From Cohnella sp. AR92 (GTDB taxonomy: Bacteria > Bacillota > Bacilli > Paenibacillales > Paenibacillaceae), in assembly GCF_003990975.1 (NCBI RefSeq), contig NZ_RZJR01000002.1, forward strand, positions 407,550 through 471,549: DNA of 64,000 bases, in the 5' to 3' direction. Below the pieces are notes generated by a model. It did not search any database. It saw nothing but the letters and a program-made list of their open reading frames with translations, and was not told the origin of the DNA. This document shows, piece after piece, positions 25,000-34,262 of the stretch. The position numbers and the translations under genes are program-made. Positions within the stretch are counted from its first letter, which is position 1. Each line of letters begins with the position of its first letter.

Positions 25000-25165
25000 T
25001 TCTTCTCACCATTTAACCGTTCTTTATAATTAGCGAGCCCTTAGGTTCGACTCTTATTTTATCATAGGCGGCCGAAATAGACATGCCGGCGGGCATTCTT
25101 TTTTGGATTCGTGTACAATGGATGATGATTGATTGTTATTATGCGGCAAGGGTGGTTGTTTCCGG

Positions 25166-26368
25166 ATGCTCTCTTTGTACAAAAAATATTGGCGGACGGC
25201 GTTCGACATCGGGGTTCTGGCGTTTACCGTCTGGCTCGTCATGTTCATCTTCAGTTACCTGTATCACCTCGCCACTCCCGTGTTCCTCTCTTTTGTCGTC
25301 TTTTTCTGCATCGAACCGTTGGCCAAGAGGCTTCATCGGATCGGAATCCGCAAGGCCATCGCATCGGGCATCAGCGTCCTGCTGTTTACATTGATTCTGC
25401 TTGGAGCGCTGGCCGGCATCGGCTTTATTTTCTATCACCAGGTCGATCAGTTGATCGACAAGCTGCCGCAATACCAGAAGGGAATCACCGAACAGATCGA
25501 CTACCTGACGCAGGAGCTTCAGAAGCATACGGACAAGCTGCCGAGCGACATGACCGATAAGGCCAAGGAAGCGATCGATTGGGTCACGAAGTTCGGCACC
25601 GATATGGCCGTCGACTTCCTGACCTGGCTCGTGTCGTTCTTCAAGTCCTTCTCCTCGTTCCTAGTCAACTTCGGCATCGCGATCATTCTCGCCTATTTCC
25701 TAAGCGTAGAGATCGACAGCTGGCGCAAGTTCGCGAACGATCGCTTCCCGAAGACGCTGAAGACGGCTTTCTCTTTCCTGCGGTTCAATGTCTTCCGCGG
25801 GATCGGCGCTTACTTCTCCGCCCAAGCGAAGCTGATCTCCATCACGTTCATCGTGATCTTCCTGTCGCTCCTGCTGCTTCGCGTGAATAATGCGTTCGCG
25901 ATCTCCCTGATCGCCGGGATCTTCGACGTGCTTCCTCTGCTCGGGGTGAGCACCCTGTTCATTCCGTGGATTATCTATCTGCTCGTGTTCGGCGACATGA
26001 CGCTGGCCATCTGGCTGATCGTTCTGCTTCTCGCCGTGACGCTGACCCGGCAGTTCCTGGAACCGCGGATTACCGGCAACACCGTCGGCGTCTCCGCCTT
26101 CACGATGCTCGCCTTCATGATGGTCAGCTTATCCCTCTTCGGCGTGATCGGGCTCATCATCGCTCCGATCCTGATGATCCTGCTCAAGGCGCTGTACGAC
26201 CAAGGCTACCTGCAGCGCTGGATTCATCTCCCGCACGAGGAATTTATCGTTTCCCCGCTGGACCCGCATTCCGGAGCCGACGGAGACGATCCGGCTCCGT
26301 CGCCGGATGAAGCTGCCGCCGCTCCCAAGAAGCGCTGGCGCCGGTCGGACAAGCCTTCGGACGAGTAA
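25166..26368 (+). CDS. AI-2E family membrane transporter
   Basis: The polytopic membrane protein of 400 residues belongs to the AI-2 exporter / PerM-YtvI superfamily. It has N-terminal helix pairs (GVLAFTVWLVMFIFSYLYHL, VFLSFVVFFCIEPLA), an amphipathic region (QLIDKLPQYQKGITEQIDYL) and the conserved C-terminal part AGIFDVLPLLGVSTLFIPWIIYLL with LEPRITGNTVGVSAF. The C-terminal tail of 40 residues is acidic, proline-rich and disordered. The ATG at 25166 follows AAGGGTGG; earlier in-frame codons lack a ribosome site. The substrate is unknown; the family name does not prove AI-2 transport. A second family member is at 40590-41660. Confidence 0.85.
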   Translation: MLSLYKKYWRTAFDIGVLAFTVWLVMFIFSYLYHLATPVFLSFVVFFCIEPLAKRLHRIGIRKAIASGISVLLFTLILLGALAGIGFIFYHQVDQLIDKLPQYQKGITEQIDYLTQELQKHTDKLPSDMTDKAKEAIDWVTKFGTDMAVDFLTWLVSFFKSFSSFLVNFGIAIILAYFLSVEIDSWRKFANDRFPKTLKTAFSFLRFNVFRGIGAYFSAQAKLISITFIVIFLSLLLLRVNNAFAISLIAGIFDVLPLLGVSTLFIPWIIYLLVFGDMTLAIWLIVLLLAVTLTRQFLEPRITGNTVGVSAFTMLAFMMVSLSLFGVIGLIIAPILMILLKALYDQGYLQRWIHLPHEEFIVSPLDPHSGADGDDPAPSPDEAAAAPKKRWRRSDKPSDE

Positions 26369-26393
26369 GCCGCTAATCGTACGCGCATAGCAT

Positions 26394-26437
26394 AAGGGAT
26401 GCCGACAAGTCGCTTAGACTTTGGAGGCATCCCTTTT
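26394..26437. terminator. Shared terminator between convergent genes
   Basis: AAGGGATGCC (26394-26403) pairs with GGCATCCCTT (26426-26435), followed by TT. Its right arm lies within the last codons of the convergent transpeptidase gene. Confidence 0.75.
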
Positions 26438-28240
26438 GTCCTTCGGTTCGCGCAGCCGGTCCATGATCTCGCCGAACAGCTCGGAGGCGCGATTGCGCGC
26501 GCCCGCCGGCTGATTCTCGATCAGGACGGCGACCGCGTAGCGGGCCTTTCCCTCGGCGGGCCCATAGCCGACGAACCAATGATCGTTGTGCGAGGAGGCC
26601 GAGTCGCCCAGCTCGGCGGTCCCCGACTTCCCCGCCAGCGGCCATTCCTCGCCCGCGAGCGAGTGCTCGGCGGTGCCTTCCAGCACGACGGAGCGCATCG
26701 CATGCCGGAGTATCGAAGCCGTCTTCGCCTTGATCGTCCCGTAGGCGGACGGCGAGGCTTGCGTCGGAAGGGCCGCCAGCAGCCCCCCGTCCGCGTAGCG
26801 AAGCTCGCTTACGATCCGGGGAGCGAGCACCTGCCCTTCATGCAGCAGCGTGACGGCCAGGTTGGCGGCTTGCAGCGGGGTGATGCGCACGTCGCGCTGC
26901 CCAATGCCGGTTCCGGTGCGCACGCCCCCGTCCTTCCCCGCTTCAACATTCTTGAAGATGGTCCCCGCTTCTTCCTCGGGCAGCAGACGCAGCGCCCCTC
27001 CGTTCAGGAAGCTGTCGGCATGCCACCCGATCTGCCTGCCCAAGCCCAGCCGGTCGGCCGTCTTCTGCAGCATGGCCGGATGAAGACGCTCCGCGAGCGC
27101 TGCGAAGACGACATTGCACGACTCGGCATAAGCTTGCTCCAGCGTCAGCACGCCGTGCCCTTCTTCCCTCCAGCATTTGAGCCCATAGCGGCCGTAATGG
27201 CCCTGGCATCGGAAGCGCTCCGAGAGGTTCGTCACGCCCGCTTCCAGCGCCGCCGCCAGCGTTACCGTCTTGAACACCGAGCCCGGCGGAACGGCGATCA
27301 GCGCATGGTTCCGCTCGTCGCTTCCCTTCTCGCCGATCCTTGTCGGGTCGTAAGCGGGATAAGACAGCATGGCGAGCACGTCGGCGTTGCCGGCATCCAG
27401 CACGACGACCGCCCCTTGCCGAATCCCGTGCTTCTCCATGACCGCCTGCGCGGCTTGCTGTATGCGGGAATCGATCGTGGTCTTCACCTGCAGCGGATAA
27501 TGCGGATTGTCCGGCGCCTGGACCCGCAGGCCGAGACCTTGAAGCGGCCTTCTCGCCGCGTCCGTCACCACGATCGCTTCCGTTCTGCCGACGCCCTGGA
27601 TCCACCGATCAAGCGACAGCTCCAGCCCCGCTCCGCCGATCGAATCTCGCAGCCGCAGCTTGCGCTTGCTCAAGGCATCGCCGTAGAGCGCCTTCATCCT
27701 CTCCGGATTCTGCGACACGTAACCGATCGCATGGAGCGCCGACAGCGAGTCCGACGTCGGATAGCGGTTGCGGTAGGGCAGCACCATGACGCCGGTCAGC
27801 CTCAACTGCCCGGCTTCCTTCGCTTGAGCGTCCGTCAGCGCATAGGCGCGCTTGCCGTCCTTGCCGCGCCAGACGTCCGCGGCGCGGAGGCCGTTCAGCC
27901 ACGCCTCCAGTTTCCCTTTATCCTGCTTGAGAATCGCCGCAAGCTTCCCAATCTCCTCTTCCGAGCCCCTCGGCATCCCGCCGGAGGGGAATGCCGCCAG
28001 CGCCCGGACCGTCTCCCCCGTCAGGAAGGCTCCGCCACGATCCAGGAACTGGGCCCGCCCCGTATCGAGCTCCAGGTTGTCCGCCCGCTGCAGCGCGGCG
28101 CTCCGCTCGAGCGCCGGCGCGGCCGGCTGTTCCCGGCCGGCGCGAAGTTGAATCCAAGCGAGACGCAGCTCCACCACGCAGAATGCAATGGAGATCGCCA
28201 GCAGAACATGAAGCAGCCGCACCGCAATCCGCCTATTCAC
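26414..28240 (-). CDS. Penicillin-binding transpeptidase (class B type)
   Basis: This peptidoglycan transpeptidase is anchored by one N-terminal helix (RLLHVLLAISIAFCVVEL) and acts outside the membrane. The GTG at 28240 is preferred (AAGAGGG six bases upstream), giving 608 residues; the ATG at 28285 has a poor ribosome site. An N-terminal dimerisation-like region of 230 residues precedes the catalytic domain: active-site SVFK (Ser321), SCN (Ser374) and KSGT (Lys538), the last being KSG instead of the commoner KTG. Two cysteines flank FRCQGHYGRYGLKCW, unusual for an exported enzyme. The exact physiological class (elongation, division or spore) cannot be told; no neighbours suggest it. Confidence 0.88.
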   Translation of the reverse strand: MNRRIAVRLLHVLLAISIAFCVVELRLAWIQLRAGREQPAAPALERSAALQRADNLELDTGRAQFLDRGGAFLTGETVRALAAFPSGGMPRGSEEEIGKLAAILKQDKGKLEAWLNGLRAADVWRGKDGKRAYALTDAQAKEAGQLRLTGVMVLPYRNRYPTSDSLSALHAIGYVSQNPERMKALYGDALSKRKLRLRDSIGGAGLELSLDRWIQGVGRTEAIVVTDAARRPLQGLGLRVQAPDNPHYPLQVKTTIDSRIQQAAQAVMEKHGIRQGAVVVLDAGNADVLAMLSYPAYDPTRIGEKGSDERNHALIAVPPGSVFKTVTLAAALEAGVTNLSERFRCQGHYGRYGLKCWREEGHGVLTLEQAYAESCNVVFAALAERLHPAMLQKTADRLGLGRQIGWHADSFLNGGALRLLPEEEAGTIFKNVEAGKDGGVRTGTGIGQRDVRITPLQAANLAVTLLHEGQVLAPRIVSELRYADGGLLAALPTQASPSAYGTIKAKTASILRHAMRSVVLEGTAEHSLAGEEWPLAGKSGTAELGDSASSHNDHWFVGYGPAEGKARYAVAVLIENQPAGARNRASELFGEIMDRLREPKDKRDASKV

Positions 28241-28440
28241 GTTAGCCCTCTTTTCCGCAAGTCTGTTAATGGTCAGTATTTCCATATCCGGCTTCTCTTA
28301 GGCGATTGCTCGGGGTTAAACGCGCCAATAGATGCTTATTGCTAAATCCGTTTATCCACGGTAGAATTCTATAGGTTATTCCGCCGCCGCAACTAGACTC
28401 GTTCGACCGCAACACAGGAATACCAGGAAGGAAATTACCG

Positions 28441-29361
28441 TTGAAACCAGCCACACCCTCCGCGCCGCCTATCTCGCCTTGGATTCCGCTGCTGATCGGC
28501 ATGATCGCCATCTCCTTCGCGCCCATCCTCGTCCGATACTCGGATGCCCCTGTCTCGGTGCAGGGAATGTACCGCATGCTGTTTACCGTCTTGATCATGC
28601 TGCCGTTCGGAGCGAAGCAGGGCAAAGCCTTGCGGGAGATCTCCCGCAAAGACTGGCTGCTGCTCATCCTGGCCGGCTTTTTCCTGGCGCTGCACTTTCT
28701 GCTCTGGATGGCTTCGCTGAACTATACCTCCATCGCCAGCTCGACGATCATTCTCTCTCTGGAGCCGGTTCTCGTCATGGTCGGCGCTTATTTTGTTTTC
28801 CGGGAGCGTTCCGCTAGGAGAGCGATGCTGGGCATGCTTCTGGCCATCATCGGCGTCGTCTTCGTCGGCTCCGGGGATTCCGGGGTATCCAGCGATGCTC
28901 TGCTCGGCGATCTGCTCTCGTTCCTCGGGACGCTGGCCATCGTCGTCAACATGCTTATCGCGAAGCGGCTCATGGCTCGAAACCCGTCTTATTTGTACAG
29001 CTTGATCGCCTTCGCGATCACGTTCCTGTTCTTCCTCGCCTATAATCTGGTCACGGACACGCCCATGCTGGACTATCCGGGCCGCGAATGGCTGCTGTTC
29101 GTGCTTCTGGCTATCGTTCCGACGGTGTTCGGGCATATGGTGTTCAACTGGCTGCTCCAATACGTGAAGACGACGACCATCTCGATGTCCGTGCTCGCCG
29201 AGCCGGTCGGCTCCTCGATCCTCGGAATCTTCCTCTTCAAGGAGTATCTCGGAACCGCCCAGCTGCTCGGCGGCTTCTGCGTCATCGTCGGGCTTGTTCT
29301 TTATATGCGTTCGGAGCAGAGCGCTTCGGCGTTGAAGGCGGAAGCGGCAGCTTCGGCATAA
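28441..29361 (+). CDS. EamA (DMT) family transporter
   Basis: The inner-membrane drug/metabolite exporter is 306 residues long with ten predicted helices in two EamA repeats: first IPLLIGMIAISFAPILVRYSD... to LVMVGAYFVFRER, second from LLGDLLSFLGTLAIVVNML. It starts at TTG (28441), 5 to 9 nt after AGGAAGGAAA. The motif PTVFGHMVFNWLLQYVKTTTIS in the second half is typical of the family. The substrate is unknown. It is divergent from the transpeptidase gene and ends in a strong terminator. Confidence 0.85.
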   Translation: MKPATPSAPPISPWIPLLIGMIAISFAPILVRYSDAPVSVQGMYRMLFTVLIMLPFGAKQGKALREISRKDWLLLILAGFFLALHFLLWMASLNYTSIASSTIILSLEPVLVMVGAYFVFRERSARRAMLGMLLAIIGVVFVGSGDSGVSSDALLGDLLSFLGTLAIVVNMLIAKRLMARNPSYLYSLIAFAITFLFFLAYNLVTDTPMLDYPGREWLLFVLLAIVPTVFGHMVFNWLLQYVKTTTISMSVLAEPVGSSILGIFLFKEYLGTAQLLGGFCVIVGLVLYMRSEQSASALKAEAAASA

Positions 29362-29386
29362 CGGCTTCAAAGGAAAAGGCAAAGAA

Positions 29387-29434
29387 AAAGGGTGTCTCCT
29401 CGTCATCTTCGATGACGGTGGAGACACCCTTTCT
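29387..29434. terminator. Terminator between the EamA and chemoreceptor genes
   Basis: AAAGGGTGTCTCC pairs with GGAGACACCCTTT, extended inside by CGTCATC/GATGACG, making an almost continuous 20-bp stem. T-rich tails are present on both sides, so it can serve both converging genes. Confidence 0.85.
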
Positions 29435-29493
29435 GTTATGCGATTCGATATTTCGCGGGAACTAACTCCCTTATTCCGTCATCTCTTTACCCA

Positions 29494-31629
29494 TTAAGCC
29501 ACCGTGAACCGGGACAGCGATTCCTTAAGCTCCTTGGATACCTGCTCCAAGCGGTTCGAGAGCTGAACGAGACCTTCGCTCACGTTAAGCTGCTCGTTGC
29601 TAAGCGAAGCGACCTGCTCCGAGGTTGCCGAGGATTGCTGCGCCACGGCGCTCACGTTCGTCATGGCGAGCGACAGCGTCGTTTGAGACTCTTCCAGGTG
29701 GTTGATCGTCTCGGTGGCGGAATCCAGCTTCTCGACGAATCCGCTCATCTGGGACTGGACGTTGTGGAAGATCTGGTTCGCGTCGCGGACCGATTCGATC
29801 TGCGCCTGGAAGAGCGGGTACGCATCCGAGAGCACCGATACCGTCTCGTCGATCTCGCGCTGGATCGTCTGCACGACTTCTCCGACGACTCCGATGGAAT
29901 GCCGGGACTGGTCGGCCAGCTTCCGGATCTCGTCGGCGACGACCATGAAGCCCTTGCCGGCCGCTCCCGCTCTCGCCGCTTCGATCGTCGCGTTGAGGGA
30001 CAGGATGTTCGTCTGCTTCGTCAGGTTGCCCAGCACGTCCAGAATCTTGCGAATCGAGCCCGTGCTGTCCTTAAGCTTGTCGACCTTCTCGACCATGGAA
30101 CGGGTCATTTCTTCGGTCTGGCTTGTCTTGTCCATTAGAGCCGACATATACTCCGTACCCTTGCGGCTTGCTTCTTCGACTTCCGCCGCGGAGCGGCCCA
30201 TCTCGCTGTTCGCCTTGATGACGGATTGGACTCGCGCTCCGATCTGGCCGGTCATATCGCTTCCGCGCTCGGACTCGACCGCCAGGTTCGTCGCTCCCGA
30301 AGCGATCTCTTCGGTCGCGACCGCGATCTCCTTCGCGGAGCCGGCCGTCTTGTTCGAAGCGTCCGTCAGCGAAGCCGAGGTCGCCAGCACTTCCGCCGCG
30401 GATGACGTCGTCTGCACGACGAGGCCCGTGATCTGTTCCATCATCCGGTTGAAGCTGTCGGCCACCTGGCCGATCTCGTCCTTGCGCTTCAGGTCCGAGC
30501 GGACCGTCAGATTGCCGCGTTCCCCTTCGTTCATCAGGGTGCGAAGCTTGCCGAGCGGACGGCCGACCGACCAGACGATCAGCAAGCCGATCGCGACCGC
30601 GATCAAGCCGGATACGATACTCATGATGATCGTCAGCGTCCGGATGGCGCCTGCGGAGGCCACAAGCGTGCTCACCGGGATGTCCCCGACGATCTTCCAG
30701 TTGTTAACGGAACTGTCGGCGGCAACGGTCAGGTATTCCTTCTTGCCGATGCGGATTTTGTCCGAGCCTTTCTCTCCCGGGAGTTCGAACATATACGGCT
30801 GCCCGAGCTCGCTCTTGTCGGACGAATAGACGACGGTGCCGTCATCCGCGATAATATAAGCGTTGCTGTCTTGCCCGAATTTGACGGAATCGAGAATCTG
30901 CTTCATCGAGTTGAGGGAAATCTCCAGGACGAGCAAGTAAGGCTTCTTGCCGTTGCCGACGTTCAGCAAAGCCCGTCCGACGGCTATTGTCTCCGAAGTG
31001 AGGGATCCGGTAATCCCTTTGTTCATCGTCGGAACCCAGACCACCTTGCCGGAGGCTTCCAGCATCTTCTGCATGAAGGCGGGAGGGTTGTTCTTGACAT
31101 CCGGAAGCCCGCCGGCAGAGGCGGCGCCGATGACATCCTGGTCCGCGCTCGTCGGGATCAGATAAATTCCCGTCAGCATGTTATCCGAGAGCAGGACGGA
31201 GGACAGCTTCTGGGAGATCGTCCTCTGGCTGTCGAACTTCTCGTAATCGTCCGTGGACGTGACGGCGTTGTTCAGCAACGAGAGAAACTCCGAGTCGGAG
31301 AGGAACTCCATCGTTTTGCGTTCGTAGCTGTTCAGCAGGAGGTCTACGCGCCCCGAGGTCTGAATCGCCGTCTCCAGGCTCGCCTCGGAGATCTTCGTCT
31401 GGATGACGGACTTGGACTTGTTGTACGAGAAGAGGCCAAGCGAGACCACGCAAAGCAAGATTCCGCAGAAAATAAGAATAAATAACTTCATTCCCACCGA
31501 CCGAACGGGGTTGGAGAACTTCGTGTCTTTGATTTGTTCGTTCACGCGGCGAGCGAAACCGCTTACTTTTTGTGAATTGACATTCCTCTTCGCTGCGTTC
31601 ATTCGATCTCGCCATGTTGTTTTCTTCAT
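29494..31629 (-). CDS. Methyl-accepting chemotaxis protein
   Basis: The transmembrane chemoreceptor has 711 residues. The ATG at 31629 follows GGAGGGG by 9 nt and gives [15 protein letters not shown]; the frame continues to 31671 without a ribosome site. Order: basic cytoplasmic start, first helix ([19 protein letters not shown]), a double-Cache-like outside domain of about 250 residues ([28 protein letters not shown]), second helix ([20 protein letters not shown]), HAMP and a long signalling coiled coil. The CheA-contact hairpin has [20 protein letters not shown]. The ligand is unknown. It is monocistronic. Confidence 0.93.
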   Translation of the reverse strand: MKKTTWRDRMNAAKRNVNSQKVSGFARRVNEQIKDTKFSNPVRSVGMKLFILIFCGILLCVVSLGLFSYNKSKSVIQTKISEASLETAIQTSGRVDLLLNSYERKTMEFLSDSEFLSLLNNAVTSTDDYEKFDSQRTISQKLSSVLLSDNMLTGIYLIPTSADQDVIGAASAGGLPDVKNNPPAFMQKMLEASGKVVWVPTMNKGITGSLTSETIAVGRALLNVGNGKKPYLLVLEISLNSMKQILDSVKFGQDSNAYIIADDGTVVYSSDKSELGQPYMFELPGEKGSDKIRIGKKEYLTVAADSSVNNWKIVGDIPVSTLVASAGAIRTLTIIMSIVSGLIAVAIGLLIVWSVGRPLGKLRTLMNEGERGNLTVRSDLKRKDEIGQVADSFNRMMEQITGLVVQTTSSAAEVLATSASLTDASNKTAGSAKEIAVATEEIASGATNLAVESERGSDMTGQIGARVQSVIKANSEMGRSAAEVEEASRKGTEYMSALMDKTSQTEEMTRSMVEKVDKLKDSTGSIRKILDVLGNLTKQTNILSLNATIEAARAGAAGKGFMVVADEIRKLADQSRHSIGVVGEVVQTIQREIDETVSVLSDAYPLFQAQIESVRDANQIFHNVQSQMSGFVEKLDSATETINHLEESQTTLSLAMTNVSAVAQQSSATSEQVASLSNEQLNVSEGLVQLSNRLEQVSKELKESLSRFTVA

Positions 31630-31764
31630 CTGTTGTAACCCCTCCGGCTCAAAATGACGAATAGACTGCAAATGCCGCTTCGGCGTCCTTGGACGTCAAA
31701 GAAGCTTTACGGAGACGATACAGACAAGGAAAAGCGATAACCTTATGTAATCCTGTACCGTTGC

Positions 31765-31825
31765 AAAAAAAAGACTTGTCAGATATTCCCTCTATAAAGA
31801 TACAATCTTTGTCCCGATCTGACAA
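31765..31825 (-). terminator. Terminator of the mltG-trhP1-trhP2 unit
   Basis: Minus-strand TTGTCAGAT (31817-31825) pairs with ATCTGACAA (31776-31784), with an inner AAAGAT/ATCTTT stem, followed after four bases by eight T residues (31765-31772). It lies about 105 bases after the trhP2 stop codon. Confidence 0.7.
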
Positions 31826-31930
31826 CGATTAATCTTCTATTGGGAATTTCGACAAGTCCGATTCAATATCCTGTTAGGTTATTTCGGATTTTGTTATTTT
31901 AGAGAATCTTACGAAAGGGATTGGATTATT

Positions 31931-33190
31931 TTACAAAACGCGTTTGCGCATCAAATCCAAGCGTCTGACGGGCTGCTCCGTATGCAGCTTGATCGTCTGC
32001 AGCGGGTGGCGGGCCACCTCCAGCACATTGCCTTCTTCGTCCCTCAATTCGCCGAGCTTCTGCTTGAAGCTTCTTCCCCCCGGACCGAAGAACTCGATCT
32101 CCATTCCCGGACGGAACGGGCTTCTCTGCTGAATCGTCGCGATTCCCGTGCTTTCGTCGTAATCTAGCACGAGCGCCGCGAAATCATAAGGAGCCGGCTT
32201 CTCTTCCGGTTCGTAGATATGCTCCTCGGCCCCCGGAGTGGAATAGAAGAAGCCCGTGTTCAGCGGCCGGTTCGCCGCCTTGCCGATCTCCTCCGCCCAA
32301 GCGGGATCCAATACGTATTGCTCCGGATCGGCCATATAGCTGTCGATCGCTTGACGGTATGCGTTCACGACGGAAGCGACGTAATGGATGCTCTTCATGC
32401 GCCCTTCGATCTTGAAGCTGTCCACCCCGGCCTCGATCAGATCCGGAATGTGCTTGATCATGCACAAGTCCTTGCTTCCCATCGTGAACAGGTTGTTCCC
32501 CTCTTCCAGGACGGACTCTCCGCCTTCGTGCAAATCGTACTTCCAGCGGCACGACTGGCAGCAGCCTCCCCGGTTCGAATCCCGATCCGTGAAGTGATTG
32601 GACAGCACGCACCGTCCGGATACCGACGAGCACATCGCGCCATGGATAAACGCCTCGATCTCGATGTCGACCCGATCCTTCATCTCGCGGATCTCCGCAA
32701 GCGTCGCTTCGCGGGCCAGAACGACCCGCGGCAAGCCTTCTTCCTTCCAGAACTGGACAGCCTGCCAGTTCATCGTCGACTGCTGGGTGCTAAGGTGCAC
32801 CTCCAGGCCCGGCGCCGCGCGCTGCGCCGTCTCGATGATGACGGGATCGGCCGCGATGATCGCCGAGATTCCGACCGATTCCAACTGGCGAAGGTATTCC
32901 TCGATACCTTCGAGATCTTCCTGATGCGCGTAGATGTTCGTCGCGACGAACACCTTCGCTCCATAGCGGGACGCGAACTCGACGCCCTCGCGCATCTCCT
33001 CCAAGCTGAAGTTGCCCGCATTCGAGCGAAGCCCATACTTCTGGCCGCCGATATAAACGGCATCCGCTCCGTAATGAACGGCGATCTTCAGCTTCTCCAG
33101 GCTTCCTGCCGGCGCAAGCAGCTCGGGCTTGTCCAGCCGGTATCTCCTGCCCGCTCCGCCCGTCGCCTTCTTCTCCAGCCCAACGCTCAT
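31931..33190 (-). CDS. trhP2: Peptidase-U32-family tRNA hydroxylation protein TrhP2 (YrrO-like)
   Basis: This U32-family protein has 419 residues. In B. subtilis its orthologue YrrO (TrhP2) with YrrN (TrhP1) makes 5-hydroxyuridine at tRNA position 34 using prephenate-derived chemistry (established for that species). The N-terminal half is a TIM-barrel-like region (LLAPAGSLEKLKIAVHYGADAVYIGG). The cysteine set GAMCSSVSGRCVLSNHF and RGGCCQSCRWKYD is the expected Fe-S or metal site, and a C-terminal beta domain ends VRRLDLMRKRVL. It follows trhP1 after 45 bases. The family was long annotated as collagenase-like protease, which should not be taken literally. Confidence 0.88.
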   Translation of the reverse strand: MSVGLEKKATGGAGRRYRLDKPELLAPAGSLEKLKIAVHYGADAVYIGGQKYGLRSNAGNFSLEEMREGVEFASRYGAKVFVATNIYAHQEDLEGIEEYLRQLESVGISAIIAADPVIIETAQRAAPGLEVHLSTQQSTMNWQAVQFWKEEGLPRVVLAREATLAEIREMKDRVDIEIEAFIHGAMCSSVSGRCVLSNHFTDRDSNRGGCCQSCRWKYDLHEGGESVLEEGNNLFTMGSKDLCMIKHIPDLIEAGVDSFKIEGRMKSIHYVASVVNAYRQAIDSYMADPEQYVLDPAWAEEIGKAANRPLNTGFFYSTPGAEEHIYEPEEKPAPYDFAALVLDYDESTGIATIQQRSPFRPGMEIEFFGPGGRSFKQKLGELRDEEGNVLEVARHPLQTIKLHTEQPVRRLDLMRKRVL

Positions 33191-33235
33191 TCCATTCGCT
33201 CCTCCTTTGCTTACTTAACCTCTTGCCGTTAACCG

Positions 33236-34159
33236 TTAATAGACCTGTTCCTTGTATAAGAAGCCGAAGCTCAGCTCGCGGTCCGACGGCTGCTGGTCCT
33301 GCAGCGCCTCCAGCCATTCCTCGCGGCACTCGTATCCTTCCGGATCCTGCTCCCAAGCTTCGATCGCCTGGCGATACGTCTTGATGGCCGTCAAGTTGTA
33401 ATCTTCCGGCTTTAGCAGCGTCTCGATGTAGAAGCTGTCCACTCCCGCGTTCAACAGCTCCGCCAGCGGCTCCAGCAAGGCGATATCGTCCGCGCTCATG
33501 ACATGGGTGCCGTTGCCGTCCTCATACACCGGCAGCTTCTCGTCCGGGCGCTCCGCCTCGACCAGATACCGGCCTTGGTCGGGACCTTGCTCGATACGCG
33601 CTTCTCTTCCCAGATGGTCCATATAGCTCTGCAGCAGATTGCGCTGCGAATGATAGATGTTCGTCATGCCGTGAACCTGCACTTGGATCTCCATCTCGGA
33701 CTTGCCCTTAAGGTCCAGGATCTCCTCTTCGTTCAGCTCCCTGGCCAGCACGGACCGAACGGCTCCCCTCCGGCCCCAATAGGCGGAAGAAGCCGAATTC
33801 GTCCCGGTCATCTCCGCGTTCCAATGCAAGACAAGCTCCGGAGCCGCCTCCCTTACGTTCAACAGCACGGCGGGATCGCTGAAGACGACCGCGTCCGCCT
33901 TCGCTTCCGCAAGCGTCTTCAGGTAGCCTGGCAGAGCAGGGAGCTCCTCGTTGCGAAACAGCTTATTGACGGAGACGTATGCCTTGGCGCCAAGACGATG
34001 CGCGAAGGCGATCGCTTCGGCGATCTCCTCCTCCCGAATGTCCCCGGGGAGTCTCATGCCGAAGCGGGCTTCGCCGATCAGCACGGCATTCGCTCCCGCT
34101 TCGATATATCGTTCCATCTGCCCGATCGAGCCGGCTGCGACAAGCAATTCCTTTCTCAT
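33236..34159 (-). CDS. trhP1: Peptidase-U32-family tRNA hydroxylation protein TrhP1 (YrrN-like)
   Basis: The 307-residue U32 protein is shorter than TrhP2 and lacks its cysteine cluster, as B. subtilis YrrN does. It starts MRKELLVAAGSIGQMERYIEAGANAVLIGEARFGMRL and ends near FGFLYKEQVY. It is inferred to work with TrhP2 in forming 5-hydroxyuridine at the tRNA wobble position. It lies between mltG and trhP2; in B. subtilis yrrM (trmR, the methyltransferase acting on this nucleoside) lies between mltG and this gene, but here the 103-base gap has no room for it. Confidence 0.85.
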   Translation of the reverse strand: MRKELLVAAGSIGQMERYIEAGANAVLIGEARFGMRLPGDIREEEIAEAIAFAHRLGAKAYVSVNKLFRNEELPALPGYLKTLAEAKADAVVFSDPAVLLNVREAAPELVLHWNAEMTGTNSASSAYWGRRGAVRSVLARELNEEEILDLKGKSEMEIQVQVHGMTNIYHSQRNLLQSYMDHLGREARIEQGPDQGRYLVEAERPDEKLPVYEDGNGTHVMSADDIALLEPLAELLNAGVDSFYIETLLKPEDYNLTAIKTYRQAIEAWEQDPEGYECREEWLEALQDQQPSDRELSFGFLYKEQVY

Positions 34160-34262
34160 AGCGGTTATCGTCCACCTCCGTTAATCATGACGACCCGGCG
34201 ACCGCTCCTGACGACTCCTGCTGGAGGTAGGATCACGTTCGCCGGGCCGCTGGCAGCGAGTC

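Noticed and set aside
31931-33190. Collagenase or secreted peptidase
   Set aside because: The U32 family name is historic; no signal peptide, and the gene order matches the tRNA hydroxylation genes of B. subtilis.
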